Of a stretch of 64,000 nt of DNA, positions 54,731-64,000 are shown piece by piece. The notes beneath the pieces are model-generated. The model saw only the letters and a list, made by a program, of their open reading frames with translations. It did no database searches and was not told the origin of the DNA. Within the stretch, counting starts at the first letter, position 1. Each line of letters begins with the position of its first letter. Location of the stretch: positions 152,819-216,818 of the forward strand of contig OX638318.1 of assembly GCA_951812585.1 (NCBI GenBank), written 5' to 3'. The position numbers and the translations under genes are program-made. The DNA comes from Rhodothermales bacterium (lineage in GTDB: Bacteria; Bacteroidota; Rhodothermia; Rhodothermales; Bin80).

Positions 54731-55012
54731 CTACCGGCCCCGCCGGTCTTTTTTCTTGCCTGAATGGCCCCGATAGTTGCGGGTAGGCGAAAACTCTCCC
54801 AGCCGGTGTCCGACCATGTTTTCCGTTACGTAGACGGGGATGAACTGCCTGCCGTTGTGCACGGCAAACGTGTGTCCCACAAAGTCCGGCGTGATCATGG
54901 AGGCCCGGCTCCAAGTCTTGATCACCCGTTTCTTGTCTGTCAGATTCAGGGTGTCCACCTTGCGCTGCAGCTTCTGGTGGACATAGGGCCCTTTCTTCAA
55001 TGATCGCGCCAT
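54731..55012 (-). CDS. rpsS: 30S ribosomal protein S19
   Basis: A 93-residue protein: [40 protein letters not shown] and [20 protein letters not shown]. Normal. Confidence 0.97.
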   Translation of the reverse strand: MARSLKKGPYVHQKLQRKVDTLNLTDKKRVIKTWSRASMITPDFVGHTFAVHNGRQFIPVYVTENMVGHRLGEFSPTRNYRGHSGKKKDRRGR

Positions 55013-55017
55013 AGCTG

Positions 55018-55851
55018 CTACCTGCGTTTGGTGCCGCGCCTGTGCACAATGAACTTGTTGGACGCCTTGTTGCGTGCACGTGTCTTGAATCCCTTGGCGA
55101 TCTGCCCGGATCGCGACCGTGGATGGCCACCTGACGCCTTGCCTTCGCCCCCGCCCATGGGGTGGTCTACCGGGTTCATGGCTACGCCGCGCGTCTTTGG
55201 ACGCGACCCCAGCCAGCGCCGGCGGCCGGCCTTGCCCAAGTCAATGTTCATGTGATCCGGGTTCGAAGTCGTGCCGATGGTGGCGACGCACCGTCCGAGC
55301 ACCCGGCGAATCTCGCCCGAGGGCAGCTTCAGCGTGACGTACTTGCCTTCCTTGGCGGTCAGTTGCGCATAGGTGCCCGCGGCCCGCGCCATCTGCGCGC
55401 CCTTGCCCGGCTTCATTTCTATGCAGTGCACAAACGTGCCCATCGGCACGCGGCTCAGGGGCAGGCAGTTGCCCACCTCGGGCGGCGCATCATAACCGCT
55501 TTCGACCTTGTCGCCTACGGACAGCTTATCAGGCGCAATAATGTAGCGCCGCTCGCCGTCCGCGTACACCAGAAGCGCAATGCGTGCAGATCGGTTCGGA
55601 TCATACTGTATGCTCTCCACACGCGCAGGCACGCCCGGCTTGTTGCGTTTGAAGTCGATGATCCGGTACCGGCGCTTGTGCCCGCCGCCTCTGCAGCGCA
55701 CCATCATGCGGCCGGTATTGTTGCGACCGCCCTTGCGCGTTAGCGGCGCGGCTAGCCGTTTTTCCGGCTTGGATGTGGTAACGGACTCGAACATGGACAC
55801 CGACCGCTGCCGTTGCCCAGGCGTGACCGGATTGAGCTTGCGAATACCCAT
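55018..55851 (-). CDS. rplB: 50S ribosomal protein L2
   Basis: A 277-residue protein: [40 protein letters not shown], and the essential C-terminal [20 protein letters not shown] with its conserved His. Supports peptidyl-transferase activity and subunit joining. Confidence 0.97.
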   Translation of the reverse strand: MGIRKLNPVTPGQRQRSVSMFESVTTSKPEKRLAAPLTRKGGRNNTGRMMVRCRGGGHKRRYRIIDFKRNKPGVPARVESIQYDPNRSARIALLVYADGERRYIIAPDKLSVGDKVESGYDAPPEVGNCLPLSRVPMGTFVHCIEMKPGKGAQMARAAGTYAQLTAKEGKYVTLKLPSGEIRRVLGRCVATIGTTSNPDHMNIDLGKAGRRRWLGSRPKTRGVAMNPVDHPMGGGEGKASGGHPRSRSGQIAKGFKTRARNKASNKFIVHRRGTKRR

Positions 55852-55852
55852 A

Positions 55853-56152
55853 CTATATGGATGCGAAAAAGTCGATCTGTTCGCTGTTCGGCTTCAGCGT
55901 CACGATGGCCTTCTTGACCTGCGCCGTGCGCCCTTCACGCACACCGCGCCGCGACAGTTGCCGGCGGCGCTTCCCGCGCACAATCATCGTGCGCACCTCA
56001 TCGACTTCCACCTCTGGAAAGCGCTTCTCCACCGCCTTGCGAATCTCCACCTTGTTGGCCCGCTTGTCCACGATGAATGCGTAGTGCCCGCGCTCCATCT
56101 GCTTGACGAGCTTTTCCGTGACCAGGGGCCGTTTCAGGATTTCGTATGGCAT
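55853..56152 (-). CDS. rplW: 50S ribosomal protein L23
   Basis: A 99-residue protein from the ATG at 56152 ([19 protein letters not shown]); the longer frame to 56269 is a shadow of the rplD tail. It continues [20 protein letters not shown] and [20 protein letters not shown]. The docking site for trigger factor and SRP at the tunnel exit. Confidence 0.96.
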   Translation of the reverse strand: MPYEILKRPLVTEKLVKQMERGHYAFIVDKRANKVEIRKAVEKRFPEVEVDEVRTMIVRGKRRRQLSRRGVREGRTAQVKKAIVTLKPNSEQIDFFASI

Positions 56153-56156
56153 GGTG

Positions 56157-57113
56157 CTACTCCGGTTGTGCGGACGTATCCGAGGCCGCAGGTACTTCCG
56201 CAGTCTCGACTGGCTTCGCTGACACTGCGGTCTCCGCATCGGCCTGCACCGCGTCCGCCTGCAAGGCATCTGCCTCCGCTGCGATGCTGCCCTCCGCCGC
56301 CGCTTCGGTATCGGCTGCTTCCATCGCTACCGTTTCGGGCTCGGCTGTTTCGGGCTCGGCTGTTTCGATCGCTGCTGTTTCTGCCTTTGCAGCGGCAGCC
56401 ATGGCTTCGGTTGTGGCTGCATCGGCAGCCACGGACTCTGTCGCCGCTGGTTCTGCTACTAAGGCGGCCGCGGCCGCCCCACGGACTGCCGAGCGCAGCG
56501 CGGCCTGGAGCACATCCAAAGCCGCTTCCTCGAGCAGTAGCACGCGGGCGCGCAAGATATCCTCAGCGCACAGGCTTCGGGCTTCCTTCACGTCCACACG
56601 CGACAGGTTGGCAGCGGAACGGTGCACCGCCGGGGCATGCGCCCCGGTCACCACCAGCACGCGCTGACGCTCCAGTCCAAAGTCGTGCACCAGATTTAAT
56701 AGACGCCTCGTGTTCGGCGCGCTGAAGCGGAGCGGCTCCACCACCCGGAGCGCCTCATGCTGCACCTTGTAGCTCAAGGCACTGGCGCGGGCAAGGCGTC
56801 GCGTCTTCTTCGACAGCCGCAGACCATACCGCCGCGGGCGCGGCCCGAAGGTACGTCCGCCGCTGCGCCTTATCGGAGAAGTGATGCTGCCGCTGCGCGC
56901 CATGCCCGTGCCTTTCTGGCGATAAAGCTTGCGCGTGGAACCCCGCACCTCTCCGCGCTCTTTGGTCTTGTGCGTACCCTGGTGCCTGGACGCCTGCGTG
57001 CGGCGCACATCCAGCCACAGCACATGGTCATTGGGCGCGATGGTCAGCACACTATCCAGCTGCACTGTACGCCCGCTCTCCGTGCCATCAATCTGGTATA
57101 CGGGTAGCTCCAT
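56157..57113 (-). CDS. rplD: 50S ribosomal protein L4 with long acidic Ala/Glu-rich extension
   Basis: A 318-residue protein. The L4 core occupies about residues 1-205: RQKGTGMARSGSITSPIRRS (the tunnel loop), FGPRPRRYGLRLSKKTRRLA and VDVKEARSLCAEDILRARVL. After it comes a roughly 110-residue tail of Ala, Glu, Thr and Val with motifs such as ETAEPETAEPETVAMEA, partly encoded by short DNA repeats (56330-56390). Ordinary L4 is about 205-210 residues. The tail is predicted to be disordered and acidic. Nothing suggests a separate gene. Confidence 0.95.
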   Translation of the reverse strand: MELPVYQIDGTESGRTVQLDSVLTIAPNDHVLWLDVRRTQASRHQGTHKTKERGEVRGSTRKLYRQKGTGMARSGSITSPIRRSGGRTFGPRPRRYGLRLSKKTRRLARASALSYKVQHEALRVVEPLRFSAPNTRRLLNLVHDFGLERQRVLVVTGAHAPAVHRSAANLSRVDVKEARSLCAEDILRARVLLLEEAALDVLQAALRSAVRGAAAAALVAEPAATESVAADAATTEAMAAAAKAETAAIETAEPETAEPETVAMEAADTEAAAEGSIAAEADALQADAVQADAETAVSAKPVETAEVPAASDTSAQPE

Positions 57114-57117
57114 CTGC

Positions 57118-57747
57118 CTACGACTGTTTCAAGAGTGAAACCACCCCTTTGCGTGCACCAGGAACAGCCCCGCGCACCAGGAGCAGATTGTGCTCCGGAT
57201 AGATGGCAGCCACATCCAGATTCCTGACCGTCACTCGACGGTTTCCCATCTGTCCGCCCATACGCATGCCCTTGTACACGCGCGAAGGGTCCGAAGACTG
57301 TCCGATAGAACCCGGTGCGCGCTGCCTGTTGTGCTGGCCATGCGTGCGATCATTCACACCGCGAAAACCATGGCGGCGTACCACACCCTGAAATCCCTTG
57401 CCTTTGGACACGCCGGCGACGCTGATCATCTCGCCTACGGCAAACACATCCTCCACACGCACCTCGTCGCCGGGCTCCGGGGCTGCATCGCTCCAGTGGA
57501 ACTCCCGGACCACGCGCTGCGGCGATGCACCGGCCGCGGCAAAATGTCCACGCATCGCCTTGGTAGTCCGCCGCGGCTTGGCAGGCAAAAAGCCCAGCTG
57601 CACGGCGTCGTACCCATCGCGACCATCCGACTGCTTCACCTGGACGACCACATTCGGGCCCACCTCAATCACCGTACATGGCAAGTTGTTGCCCCGCGCA
57701 TCAAAGATGCTGGTCATTCCCACCTTGCGGCCTAGCATTCCACTCAT
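57118..57747 (-). CDS. rplC: 50S ribosomal protein L3
   Basis: A 209-residue protein: [59 protein letters not shown] and [20 protein letters not shown]. Near the peptidyl-transferase centre. Confidence 0.97.
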   Translation of the reverse strand: MSGMLGRKVGMTSIFDARGNNLPCTVIEVGPNVVVQVKQSDGRDGYDAVQLGFLPAKPRRTTKAMRGHFAAAGASPQRVVREFHWSDAAPEPGDEVRVEDVFAVGEMISVAGVSKGKGFQGVVRRHGFRGVNDRTHGQHNRQRAPGSIGQSSDPSRVYKGMRMGGQMGNRRVTVRNLDVAAIYPEHNLLLVRGAVPGARKGVVSLLKQS

Positions 57748-57755
57748 GACACCTG

Positions 57756-58064
57756 TCAGACCTTGATTTCCACGTCCACGCCGCTGGGTAACTCCAGCTT
57801 CATCAGGGCGTCTACGGTCTTGCTGCTGGTAGAAAGAATATCGATGAGTCGCTTGTGGCTTCGGCTCTCAAATTGCTCCCTGCTCTTCTTGTTCACGTGC
57901 GGACTCCGCAATACGGTATAGATTGCCTTTCGTGTCGGCAGCGGAATCGGCCCGCTGACCACCGCACCCGTCGCCTTGACGGTCTTGATGATCTTCTCTG
58001 CACTGCGGTCGATCAGCGTGTGATCGTATGATCGCAGCTTGATACGGATCTTCTGGCTTGGCAT
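57756..58064 (-). CDS. rpsJ: 30S ribosomal protein S10
   Basis: A 102-residue protein: [40 protein letters not shown] and [20 protein letters not shown]. Also a partner of NusB in antitermination. It begins nine bases after tuf. Confidence 0.97.
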   Translation of the reverse strand: MPSQKIRIKLRSYDHTLIDRSAEKIIKTVKATGAVVSGPIPLPTRKAIYTVLRSPHVNKKSREQFESRSHKRLIDILSTSSKTVDALMKLELPSGVDVEIKV

Positions 58065-58073
58065 TACGCCTCG

Positions 58074-59264
58074 TTAGTCAAGGATTTTTGTTACGACTCC
58101 GGCGCCCACCGTGCGACCGCCCTCGCGAATCGCAAAGCGCAGCCCCTGCTCCATCGCCACCGGCTGAATCAATCGAACCGTGAAGCTCGTGTTGTCCCCC
58201 GGCATAACCATCTCCACACCCGCACTCAGTGCGATGTCCCCCGTCACATCCGTCGTACGAAAGTAGAACTGCGGACGGTAGCCACGAAAAAATGGCTTGT
58301 GACGACCCCCCTCTGCCGCCGTCAACACATACACCTCGCACGCAAACTCCTTGTGCGGCGTGATCGAGCCCGGATGCACAATCACCTGGCCCCGCTCGAC
58401 ACCATCCTTCGGCACCCCGCGTAGCAATAAACCCACATTGTCTCCCGCCTGACCCTCATCCAATATCTTCCGAAACATCTCCACACCCGTCACCGTCGTG
58501 CCCGTCTTCTCCTCCCGAATACCCACAATCTCCACCTTCTCACCCGTGCGAACAACCCCCCGCTCTATACGACCCGTCGCCACCGTGCCCCGACCCGTGA
58601 TCGAAAATACATCCTCCACCGACATCAAAAACGGCTTGTCCTTCTCGCGCTGAGGCGTCGGAATATACGCGTCCACATGACCCATCAACTCCATGATCTT
58701 CTCCTCCCAATCCAACTCCCCGTTCAACGCACCCAGCGCCGAACCCATCACCACCGGAATGTCGTCGCCCGGAAACTCGTATAACTCCAACAACTCCCGT
58801 ACCTCCAGCTCCACCAGCTCCAAAAGCTCCGCGTCATCCACCATGTCCACCTTGTTCATGAATACCACGATGTACGGAACGCCCACCTGACGCGCTAACA
58901 AAATGTGCTCCCGCGTCTGCGGCATCGGACCATCGCTCGCGTCTACCACCAATATCGCACCATCCATCTGCGCCGCACCCGTCACCATGTTCTTCACATA
59001 GTCCGCATGACCCGGACAGTCCACATGCGCATAGTGACGCGCCGCCGTCTCGTACTCCACATGCGCCGTCGCTATCGTGATCCCGCGCTCGCGCTCCTCC
59101 GGCGCATTGTCAATAGAATCAAACGAACGTACCTCCGTACCGCCGTAATGATCGTTCAAAACCTTCGTGATCGCCGCCGTAAGCGTCGTCTTGCCATGGT
59201 CCACATGACCAATCGTGCCAACGTTCACATGCGGCTTCGTGCGCTTGAAATGCTCCTTTGCCAT
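58074..59264 (-). CDS. tuf: Elongation factor Tu
   Basis: A 396-residue GTPase from the ATG at 59264 ([19 protein letters not shown]); the longer frame is not EF-Tu. G1 [11 protein letters not shown]2 region in [15 protein letters not shown]3 [13 protein letters not shown]4 NKVDMVDD and G5 GSALGALNG (S-A-L). Delivers aminoacyl-tRNA to the ribosome. Codon choice is visibly more biased than in neighbouring genes, as expected of a very highly expressed gene. Confidence 0.98.
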   Translation of the reverse strand: MAKEHFKRTKPHVNVGTIGHVDHGKTTLTAAITKVLNDHYGGTEVRSFDSIDNAPEERERGITIATAHVEYETAARHYAHVDCPGHADYVKNMVTGAAQMDGAILVVDASDGPMPQTREHILLARQVGVPYIVVFMNKVDMVDDAELLELVELEVRELLELYEFPGDDIPVVMGSALGALNGELDWEEKIMELMGHVDAYIPTPQREKDKPFLMSVEDVFSITGRGTVATGRIERGVVRTGEKVEIVGIREEKTGTTVTGVEMFRKILDEGQAGDNVGLLLRGVPKDGVERGQVIVHPGSITPHKEFACEVYVLTAAEGGRHKPFFRGYRPQFYFRTTDVTGDIALSAGVEMVMPGDNTSFTVRLIQPVAMEQGLRFAIREGGRTVGAGVVTKILD

Positions 59265-59283
59265 GTCTTGCGTTTTGCTTGGG

Positions 59284-61380
59284 TTATACGGCTTTGCCGT
59301 AGTTTTTGAGGATGATCTTCTCTGCGACGCTCTGCGGCGCCGCCTCATAAGACTCGAACTGCATGGTGTAGATCGCACGTCCCTGCGTGATCGAACGCAT
59401 ATCGGTGGAGTAACCGAACATTTCCGACAGCGGCACGAACGCCTTGACAACCCGCGCATCGGGTCGCTGCATCATGGACACGATGCGCCCGCGGCGGCTG
59501 TTGAGGTCGCCAATGACATCCCCCATGTATTCCTCGGGCGTCACCACCTCAACCACCATGATCGGCTCCATCAGCATGGGCTTGGCGCGCCGTGCCGCAC
59601 TGCGGAATGCCATCTGGCCCGCGATTTCGAACGCGTGCTGGTCCGAGTCCACCTCATGGTGCTTGCCATCGAGCAGCCGAACCCTGATGCCTTCGATGGG
59701 GTAGCCCGCAAGGGGGCCTTGGCCCATCGCCGCCTTCAGCCCCTTGGCCACTGAAGGGATATACTCCTTCGGAATCGCGCCCCCTACAATCTTGCTTTCA
59801 AACTCGAAGCCCGTACCCTTTTCATTGGGCCCGATCTCAAGCTCCACGACCGCAAACTGGCCGCGGCCGCCGGTCTGCTTCTTGTGCGCATACCGCTCGA
59901 CAACCGTGCGGCCGAGCGCCTCGCGATAGGCCACCTGCGGCTTGCCGACGTTGGCTTCCACCTTGAACTCCCGCCGCAGGCGATCCACGATGATCTCCAG
60001 GTACAGCTCCCCCATGCCCGCGATCAGGGTCTGCCCCGTGTCGCTGTCCACCGATACCTTGAAGGTCGGATCTTCTTCCGACAGCTTTTGCAAGCCCGCG
60101 CTGAGTTTGTCGCCATCGGCTTTGGTCCTGGGCTCAATGGCAATGCGAATGACCGGATCCGGGAACCTCATCCGTTCCAGGATGACAGGATGCCGCGGAT
60201 CAGCGAGCGTGTCGCCGGTGCGCACATGCTTCAGACCAACCGCCGCCGCGATGTCTCCCGCGGCGACACGCGACACATCCTCTCGTCGATTCGCATGCAT
60301 GAAGAGCAGGCGCCCGATGCGCTCCTTGCGTTCGGTGGTCGCATTGTAGACTTGCGTGCCCTTTTCGAGCGCGCCGCTGTAGGCACGAAAAAATATCAGC
60401 TTGCCGACATAGGGATCGGTCGCAATCTTGAATGCAATGGCCGAGAACGGCTGCCGCGGATCAGGATGGCGCACGATTTCCGCGTTTGTGCCCGGCTGAA
60501 CACCTTTGACAGCGGGTACATCCAGCGGGCTAGGTAAATAGTCCAGGACACCGTCCAGGAGGCGCTGGATCCCTTTGTTCTTAAACGCAGAGCCACAAAA
60601 CACCGGTGTGATATCCAGATTGAGCGTGGCCTGGCGCACAGTCTGGCGGATCTCGTCGGGCGTTATGTCGTCGCCCTCGAGATACTTCATCAGCAGCTCA
60701 TCATTGTACTCCGCGACAGATTCAAGCAGGTTGATGCGCCAGTGGCGCGCCTGCTCGCGCAGGTCGGCGGGAATCTGGATCTCGTCCCAAGTGGCCCCCT
60801 GCGTTTCGTCGTGCCAGATGATTGCTTTGGCTCGGATAAGGTCGATGACGCCTTTGAAGAGCGCCCCGCTTCCGATGGGAATCTGGACCGGGACCGCTTT
60901 GGCCTTCAGCCGATCCGCCATGGATTCCACCGTGGTGATGAAATCCGCGCCAGTGCGGTCCATCTTGTTGACAAAAGCGATGCGGGGCACGCCATACCGA
61001 TTGGCTTGACGCCAGACCGTTTCTGACTGCGGCTCTACGCCGCCGACCGCACAGAAGAGGGCCACGGCCCCATCGAGCACGCGCAGCGAACGCTCAACCT
61101 CGACCGTGAAATCCACATGCCCCGGCGTATCGATGATATTGATACGGTAATCCTTCCAGAAGCATGTGGTGGCCGCACTGGTTATCGTGATGCCTCGCTC
61201 CTTTTCCTGCTCCATCCAGTCCATGGTCGCGCCGCCTTCGTGCACCTCGCCCATGCGGTGCAGCCGACCGGTATAAAACAGTATACGCTCGGTCGTCGTC
61301 GTCTTGCCCGCGTCGATATGGGCCATGATGCCAATATTGCGCATCCGGCGCAGCGATATGTCTTTCGTGATCGCCCTCAC
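59284..61380 (-). CDS. fusA: Elongation factor G
   Basis: A 698-residue GTPase: [20 protein letters not shown] (G1), [11 protein letters not shown] (G2), [20 protein letters not shown] (G3), [11 protein letters not shown] (G4); domain IV with YRVL-type loop and end [16 protein letters not shown]. Catalyses translocation. Between rpsG (3 bases) and tuf (19 bases). Confidence 0.98.
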   Translation of the reverse strand: MRAITKDISLRRMRNIGIMAHIDAGKTTTTERILFYTGRLHRMGEVHEGGATMDWMEQEKERGITITSAATTCFWKDYRINIIDTPGHVDFTVEVERSLRVLDGAVALFCAVGGVEPQSETVWRQANRYGVPRIAFVNKMDRTGADFITTVESMADRLKAKAVPVQIPIGSGALFKGVIDLIRAKAIIWHDETQGATWDEIQIPADLREQARHWRINLLESVAEYNDELLMKYLEGDDITPDEIRQTVRQATLNLDITPVFCGSAFKNKGIQRLLDGVLDYLPSPLDVPAVKGVQPGTNAEIVRHPDPRQPFSAIAFKIATDPYVGKLIFFRAYSGALEKGTQVYNATTERKERIGRLLFMHANRREDVSRVAAGDIAAAVGLKHVRTGDTLADPRHPVILERMRFPDPVIRIAIEPRTKADGDKLSAGLQKLSEEDPTFKVSVDSDTGQTLIAGMGELYLEIIVDRLRREFKVEANVGKPQVAYREALGRTVVERYAHKKQTGGRGQFAVVELEIGPNEKGTGFEFESKIVGGAIPKEYIPSVAKGLKAAMGQGPLAGYPIEGIRVRLLDGKHHEVDSDQHAFEIAGQMAFRSAARRAKPMLMEPIMVVEVVTPEEYMGDVIGDLNSRRGRIVSMMQRPDARVVKAFVPLSEMFGYSTDMRSITQGRAIYTMQFESYEAAPQSVAEKIILKNYGKAV

Positions 61381-61383
61381 AGA

Positions 61384-61851
61384 TCAGAACCGGAAGTGGG
61401 CAAACGCTTTGTTGGACTCGGCCATGCGGTGCGTATCATCCTTCTTCTTTATGGACGCGCCTTCGCCGTTGGAGGCGGCCACAAGCTCGTAGGCCAAGCG
61501 GCTGGACATGGCCCGGTCCGACCGCATGCGTGCAGCTTGGATGAGCCAGCGAAAGGCAAGCGCCGTACGCCGCTCTGCCCGTACCTCGATGGGTACCTGG
61601 TAGGTGGACCCCCCTACGCGGCGACTGCGCACCTCCACCAGCGGCGCTACGTTGTTCACCGCCTTGTGAAAGGTCTCCAGGCCGGCCTGCCCCGTCCGCT
61701 GCTCTATGAGCTTGAACGCATCGTAAACAATGCCCTGCGCTACGCCCTTCTTGCCGTCATGCATGACGTAATTGATAAAGCGCGCAACCAGCGCATCGTC
61801 GTACTTGGAATCCGGGGTCACCGAACGCCGCTCTGCTGACCGTCTTCGCAT
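61384..61851 (-). CDS. rpsG: 30S ribosomal protein S7
   Basis: A 155-residue protein: [60 protein letters not shown] and [20 protein letters not shown]. Nucleates the 30S head. A terminator-like hairpin lies 16 bases upstream of its start, between it and rpsL. Confidence 0.97.
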   Translation of the reverse strand: MRRRSAERRSVTPDSKYDDALVARFINYVMHDGKKGVAQGIVYDAFKLIEQRTGQAGLETFHKAVNNVAPLVEVRSRRVGGSTYQVPIEVRAERRTALAFRWLIQAARMRSDRAMSSRLAYELVAASNGEGASIKKKDDTHRMAESNKAFAHFRF

Positions 61852-61866
61852 TCGCTATGGCTGGTC

Positions 61867-61899
61867 AAAAAAGACGCCGTGCCTCATGCGTGGCACAGC
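61867..61899 (-). terminator. Intrinsic-terminator-like attenuator between rpsL and rpsG
   Basis: On the minus strand GCTGTGCC, an 8-base loop, GGCACGGC forms an 8-base stem with one G-T pair, followed three bases later by TTTTTT (61867-61872). It starts 33 bases after the rpsL stop and ends 16 bases before rpsG. This has all elements of a Rho-independent terminator inside an operon, so it could attenuate read-through into rpsG-fusA-tuf and the S10 cluster. Confidence 0.55.
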
Positions 61900-61931
61900 G
61901 CCATATTGCTGCTGATGATTGTGGTGTTTCG

Positions 61932-62306
61932 CTATCGTTTGGAGCGTTTCGTCCCGTATTTCGACCGGGACTGCAGCCGGTCTTCCACGCCTGACGTGTC
62001 CAGCGCACCACGCACGATGTGATATTTCACGCCCGGCAGGTCCTTGACGCGTCCACCCCGTACGAGCACGATGGAGTGCTCCTGCAGGTTGTGCCCCTCC
62101 CCCGGGATGTATGCAATGACCTCAATCTGATTCGTAAGCCGAACCTTGGCCACCTTGCGCAGCGCTGAGTTCGGCTTCTTCGGTGTCGTTGTGTACACAC
62201 GGGTGCACACGCCCCGCCGCTGCGGGTTGCCCTGCAGCGCCGCCGCCTTCGTCTTGCGAACCTTGGGATGGCGTCCTTTCCGGACGAGTTGCTGAATCGT
62301 TGGCAC
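61932..62306 (-). CDS. rpsL: 30S ribosomal protein S12
   Basis: A 124-residue protein with a GTG start at 62306: [40 protein letters not shown] and [20 protein letters not shown]. The two Lys positions linked to streptomycin resistance (in PKKPNS and GRVKDLPG) are wild type. First gene of the cluster; a candidate promoter lies upstream. Confidence 0.97.
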   Translation of the reverse strand: MPTIQQLVRKGRHPKVRKTKAAALQGNPQRRGVCTRVYTTTPKKPNSALRKVAKVRLTNQIEVIAYIPGEGHNLQEHSIVLVRGGRVKDLPGVKYHIVRGALDTSGVEDRLQSRSKYGTKRSKR

Positions 62307-62310
62307 TGTG

Positions 62311-62337
62311 TCTGGTATCTACGGTCTGGTATCTACG
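62311..62337 (-). repeat. Tandem 14-base repeat in the rpsL leader
   Basis: TCTGGTATCTACG occurs at 62311-62323 and 62325-62337, period 14, directly upstream of the rpsL start codon. It lies within the predicted 5-prime untranslated region and might affect translation. Confidence 0.6.
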
Positions 62338-62376
62338 TCGCTATTGCGCTGTACTCTGGTTCTGCATTAGCCTTGT

Positions 62377-62405
62377 AAGATAGCGTTATACGCGCATTAG
62401 TGCAA
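62377..62405 (-). promoter_or_regulatory. Candidate promoter of the ribosomal cluster
   Basis: On the minus strand TTGCAC (62400-62405), a 17-base spacer, and TATCTT (62377-62382) lie about 71 bases upstream of the rpsL start, in the AT-rich gap between ftsH and rpsL. The -10-like box fits TATAAT at four of six places; the -35-like box is weak apart from TTG. This is a pattern match only. Confidence 0.35.
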
Positions 62406-62447
62406 TAAACTCCTTTAAGATTGTGTTAAACGAGTCTCTGCCGCCTG

Positions 62448-64000
62448 TCAGCGGGCAGCCAGATCCGAGGCTTCGGCCTCGCGCCCGTTACCATCAGTGA
62501 CCGCCGCCTCAGACGCGACGGGGCCATCACCGCCGGCAGGCTCCTCGGCAGCGGCCTGGCCATTCTCCGCGACGGGATCTTCAGACGCGATGGGGCCATC
62601 GACGGTGGCAGGACTCTCGGATGCGGAGTGGGCATTTTCAGCGGCGGCTACGCGCGGCGGTCCATTGACAGTCACATATTCACCATAGGGCCGCTCACCC
62701 AATACGTGCACCAGATCTGCAGGCCCCAGCACTTCCTGATCCAAGAGGAGCTGGGCCAGCTCCTCCAGCTTTTCGCGCTTGGCTTCCAAAAGCGCAAAAG
62801 CGCGGCGGCGCACCTCGTCGATAAGCACGCGCACCTCTTCGTCAATGGTTTCCGCGAGCCGCTGCGAGTACGGCTTGTCAAATACAGGCATATCCTTGCG
62901 CCCGTACATCACATTGAAGCTGACATGGCCCACCTTGTCGCTCATGCCGAAGTCTATCACCATCGCGTAGGCCGTCTTGGTGATGCGCTCCAGATCGTTT
63001 TGCGCTCCGGTCGACAGCTGCCCGAACACGATCTCTTCCGCTACGCGGCCGCCGATCATCATCGTCATCTGGTCCAGGAACGCTTCGCGCGTGGTGATAT
63101 ACCGTTCATCCGGCAACGACTGCGCGTAGCCCAACGCAGCCAGCCCGCGCGGCACAATCGATACCTTGATGACCGGATCGGTGTGTTTCAGGTACCACCC
63201 TGCGATGGCATGACCCGCCTCGTGATAGGCAACGATGCGCTTCTCCTCCGGCTTGATGAGCTTGTTCTTTTTCTCCAGGCCCCCGATGGTGCGATCAATG
63301 GCTTTCTCAAAGTCCACCATCGCGATGGCCTCCTTGTCCTGTCGGGCGGCCAATAGCGCCGCTTCGTTGCAGACGTTGGCAATCTCAGCACCCGCGAAGC
63401 CGGGTGTCTGCGATGCCAGCACCTCGTGATTCACATCCGTGTGCAGGACCAGGACACGCGTGTGCACCTTGAAGATTTCCGCCCGCTCCATGCGGTCGGG
63501 ACGGTCTATCATGATCTGTCGATCAAAACGCCCGGGGCGCAGCAGCGCGCTGTCCAGCACATCGGGACGATTGGTGGCAGCCATGATGATGACACCCTTA
63601 TCGGTGTTGAATCCATCCATCTCCACCAGGAGCTGGTTGAGCGTGTTTTCGCGCTCGTCATTGCCGCCCATCATCATGTTGCGACCGCGGCTGCGCCCGA
63701 TCGCGTCCACTTCGTCCACAAAAATGATGCACGGGGCCTTTTCCTTGGCCTGCTTGAAGAGGTCTCGGACGCGGGCAGCGCCCACGCCGACGAACATTTC
63801 AACAAAGTCGCTGCCTGACAGGGAAAAGAACGGCACTCCGGCTTCGCCGGCGACCGCTTTGCCCATAAGCGTCTTTCCGGTCCCCGGCGGCCCCACAAGC
63901 AGCACGCCCTTGGGCAGCACACCGCCCAGTTTTGTGAACTTCTTGGGATTCTGCAGGAACTCCACGACCTCCGCCACCTCTTCCTTGGCCTCGACCAGCC
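62448..64000 (-). CDS. ftsH: ATP-dependent zinc metalloprotease FtsH, C-terminal part (runs off window)
   Basis: Open from the window edge to 62448, about 517 codons. AAA module: [14 protein letters not shown] (Walker A), [18 protein letters not shown] (Walker B), [20 protein letters not shown] (second region of homology). Protease: [16 protein letters not shown] with the HExxH zinc site, and later [18 protein letters not shown]. FtsH degrades membrane and regulatory proteins. The membrane-spanning N-terminus lies beyond the window. The last roughly 75 residues are an Ala/Glu/Gly-rich low-complexity tail ([20 protein letters not shown]), like those of L4 and L17. Confidence 0.95.
   Translation of the reverse strand, partial: LVEAKEEVAEVVEFLQNPKKFTKLGGVLPKGVLLVGPPGTGKTLMGKAVAGEAGVPFFSLSGSDFVEMFVGVGAARVRDLFKQAKEKAPCIIFVDEVDAIGRSRGRNMMMGGNDERENTLNQLLVEMDGFNTDKGVIIMAATNRPDVLDSALLRPGRFDRQIMIDRPDRMERAEIFKVHTRVLVLHTDVNHEVLASQTPGFAGAEIANVCNEAALLAARQDKEAIAMVDFEKAIDRTIGGLEKKNKLIKPEEKRIVAYHEAGHAIAGWYLKHTDPVIKVSIVPRGLAALGYAQSLPDERYITTREAFLDQMTMMIGGRVAEEIVFGQLSTGAQNDLERITKTAYAMVIDFGMSDKVGHVSFNVMYGRKDMPVFDKPYSQRLAETIDEEVRVLIDEVRRRAFALLEAKREKLEELAQLLLDQEVLGPADLVHVLGERPYGEYVTVNGPPRVAAAENAHSASESPATVDGPIASEDPVAENGQAAAEEPAGGDGPVASEAAVTDGNGREAEASDLAAR

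Noticed and set aside
53192-56725. Long plus-strand frames (373 and 381 codons) over the S10 cluster
   Set aside because: They are antisense to rpsC, rplP, rplB, rplW and rplD, all of which are certain genes.

Overview
The window looks like chromosome of a G+C-rich member of the Bacteroidota/Rhodothermota lineage. The reasons are a T9SS-type C-terminal sorting domain on a large secreted protease, DUF5916 and TIGR02206 proteins, zinc-free forms of ribosomal proteins L36 and S14, and a single merged str-S10-spc-alpha ribosomal cluster with map directly after secY and no adk. I cannot name a species. No tRNA, rRNA or CRISPR array was found.

Layout. Positions 1-2.4 kb hold the end of a conjugation-type (Trb/VirB) type IV secretion cluster on the minus strand (trbC, trbD, start of trbE), with a broken IS1380-type transposase behind it. 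From 2.5 to 6.5 kb lies a 1330-residue secreted subtilase with 16 plant-type leucine-rich repeats, two Ig-like repeats and a T9SS tail. After a decayed DruA-like (DUF4338) copy and a J-domain-less dnaJ remnant comes the most distinctive block, 8.4-17.3 kb (plus strand): a secreted protein, two DUF4402-like pilin candidates, a PapD-like chaperone and a usher-like outer-membrane protein. These are followed by an ExbB/TolQ homologue, two ExbD/TolR homologues, a single-pass periplasm-spanning protein and a TPR lipoprotein. The genes overlap or nearly touch, apart from one 229-base gap. The block suggests a pilus-assembly module genetically linked to a proton-driven motor complex.

From 17.4 to 30.2 kb is a gene graveyard. 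It holds two more DruA-like remnants, broken pieces of ISNCY, IS3, IS1634-like, IS66 and IS1182 transposases, a decayed SNF2-type helicase, a penicillin-binding protein 1C tail and a frameshifted Fic gene. Intact genes sit between them: DUF302, a six-bladed propeller protein, a coiled-coil membrane protein, an outer-membrane beta-barrel, an acrylyl-CoA-reductase-like MDR enzyme and a TonB protein.

From 30.2 to 42.6 kb are ordinary housekeeping and accessory genes, nearly all on the minus strand: AbgT transporter, DUF5916 protein, TIGR02206 membrane protein, a class V aminotransferase (plus strand), CPBP protease, a TPR protein, TPM and LemA proteins, RuvX, an HU/IHF protein and Rel. From 43.1 to 62.3 kb runs one continuous minus-strand ribosomal cluster, rpsL-rpsG-fusA-tuf-S10-spc-alpha-rplQ. 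A terminator-like hairpin with a T run lies between rpsL and rpsG, and L4 and L17 carry low-complexity acidic tails. The window ends inside ftsH, which has a similar tail.
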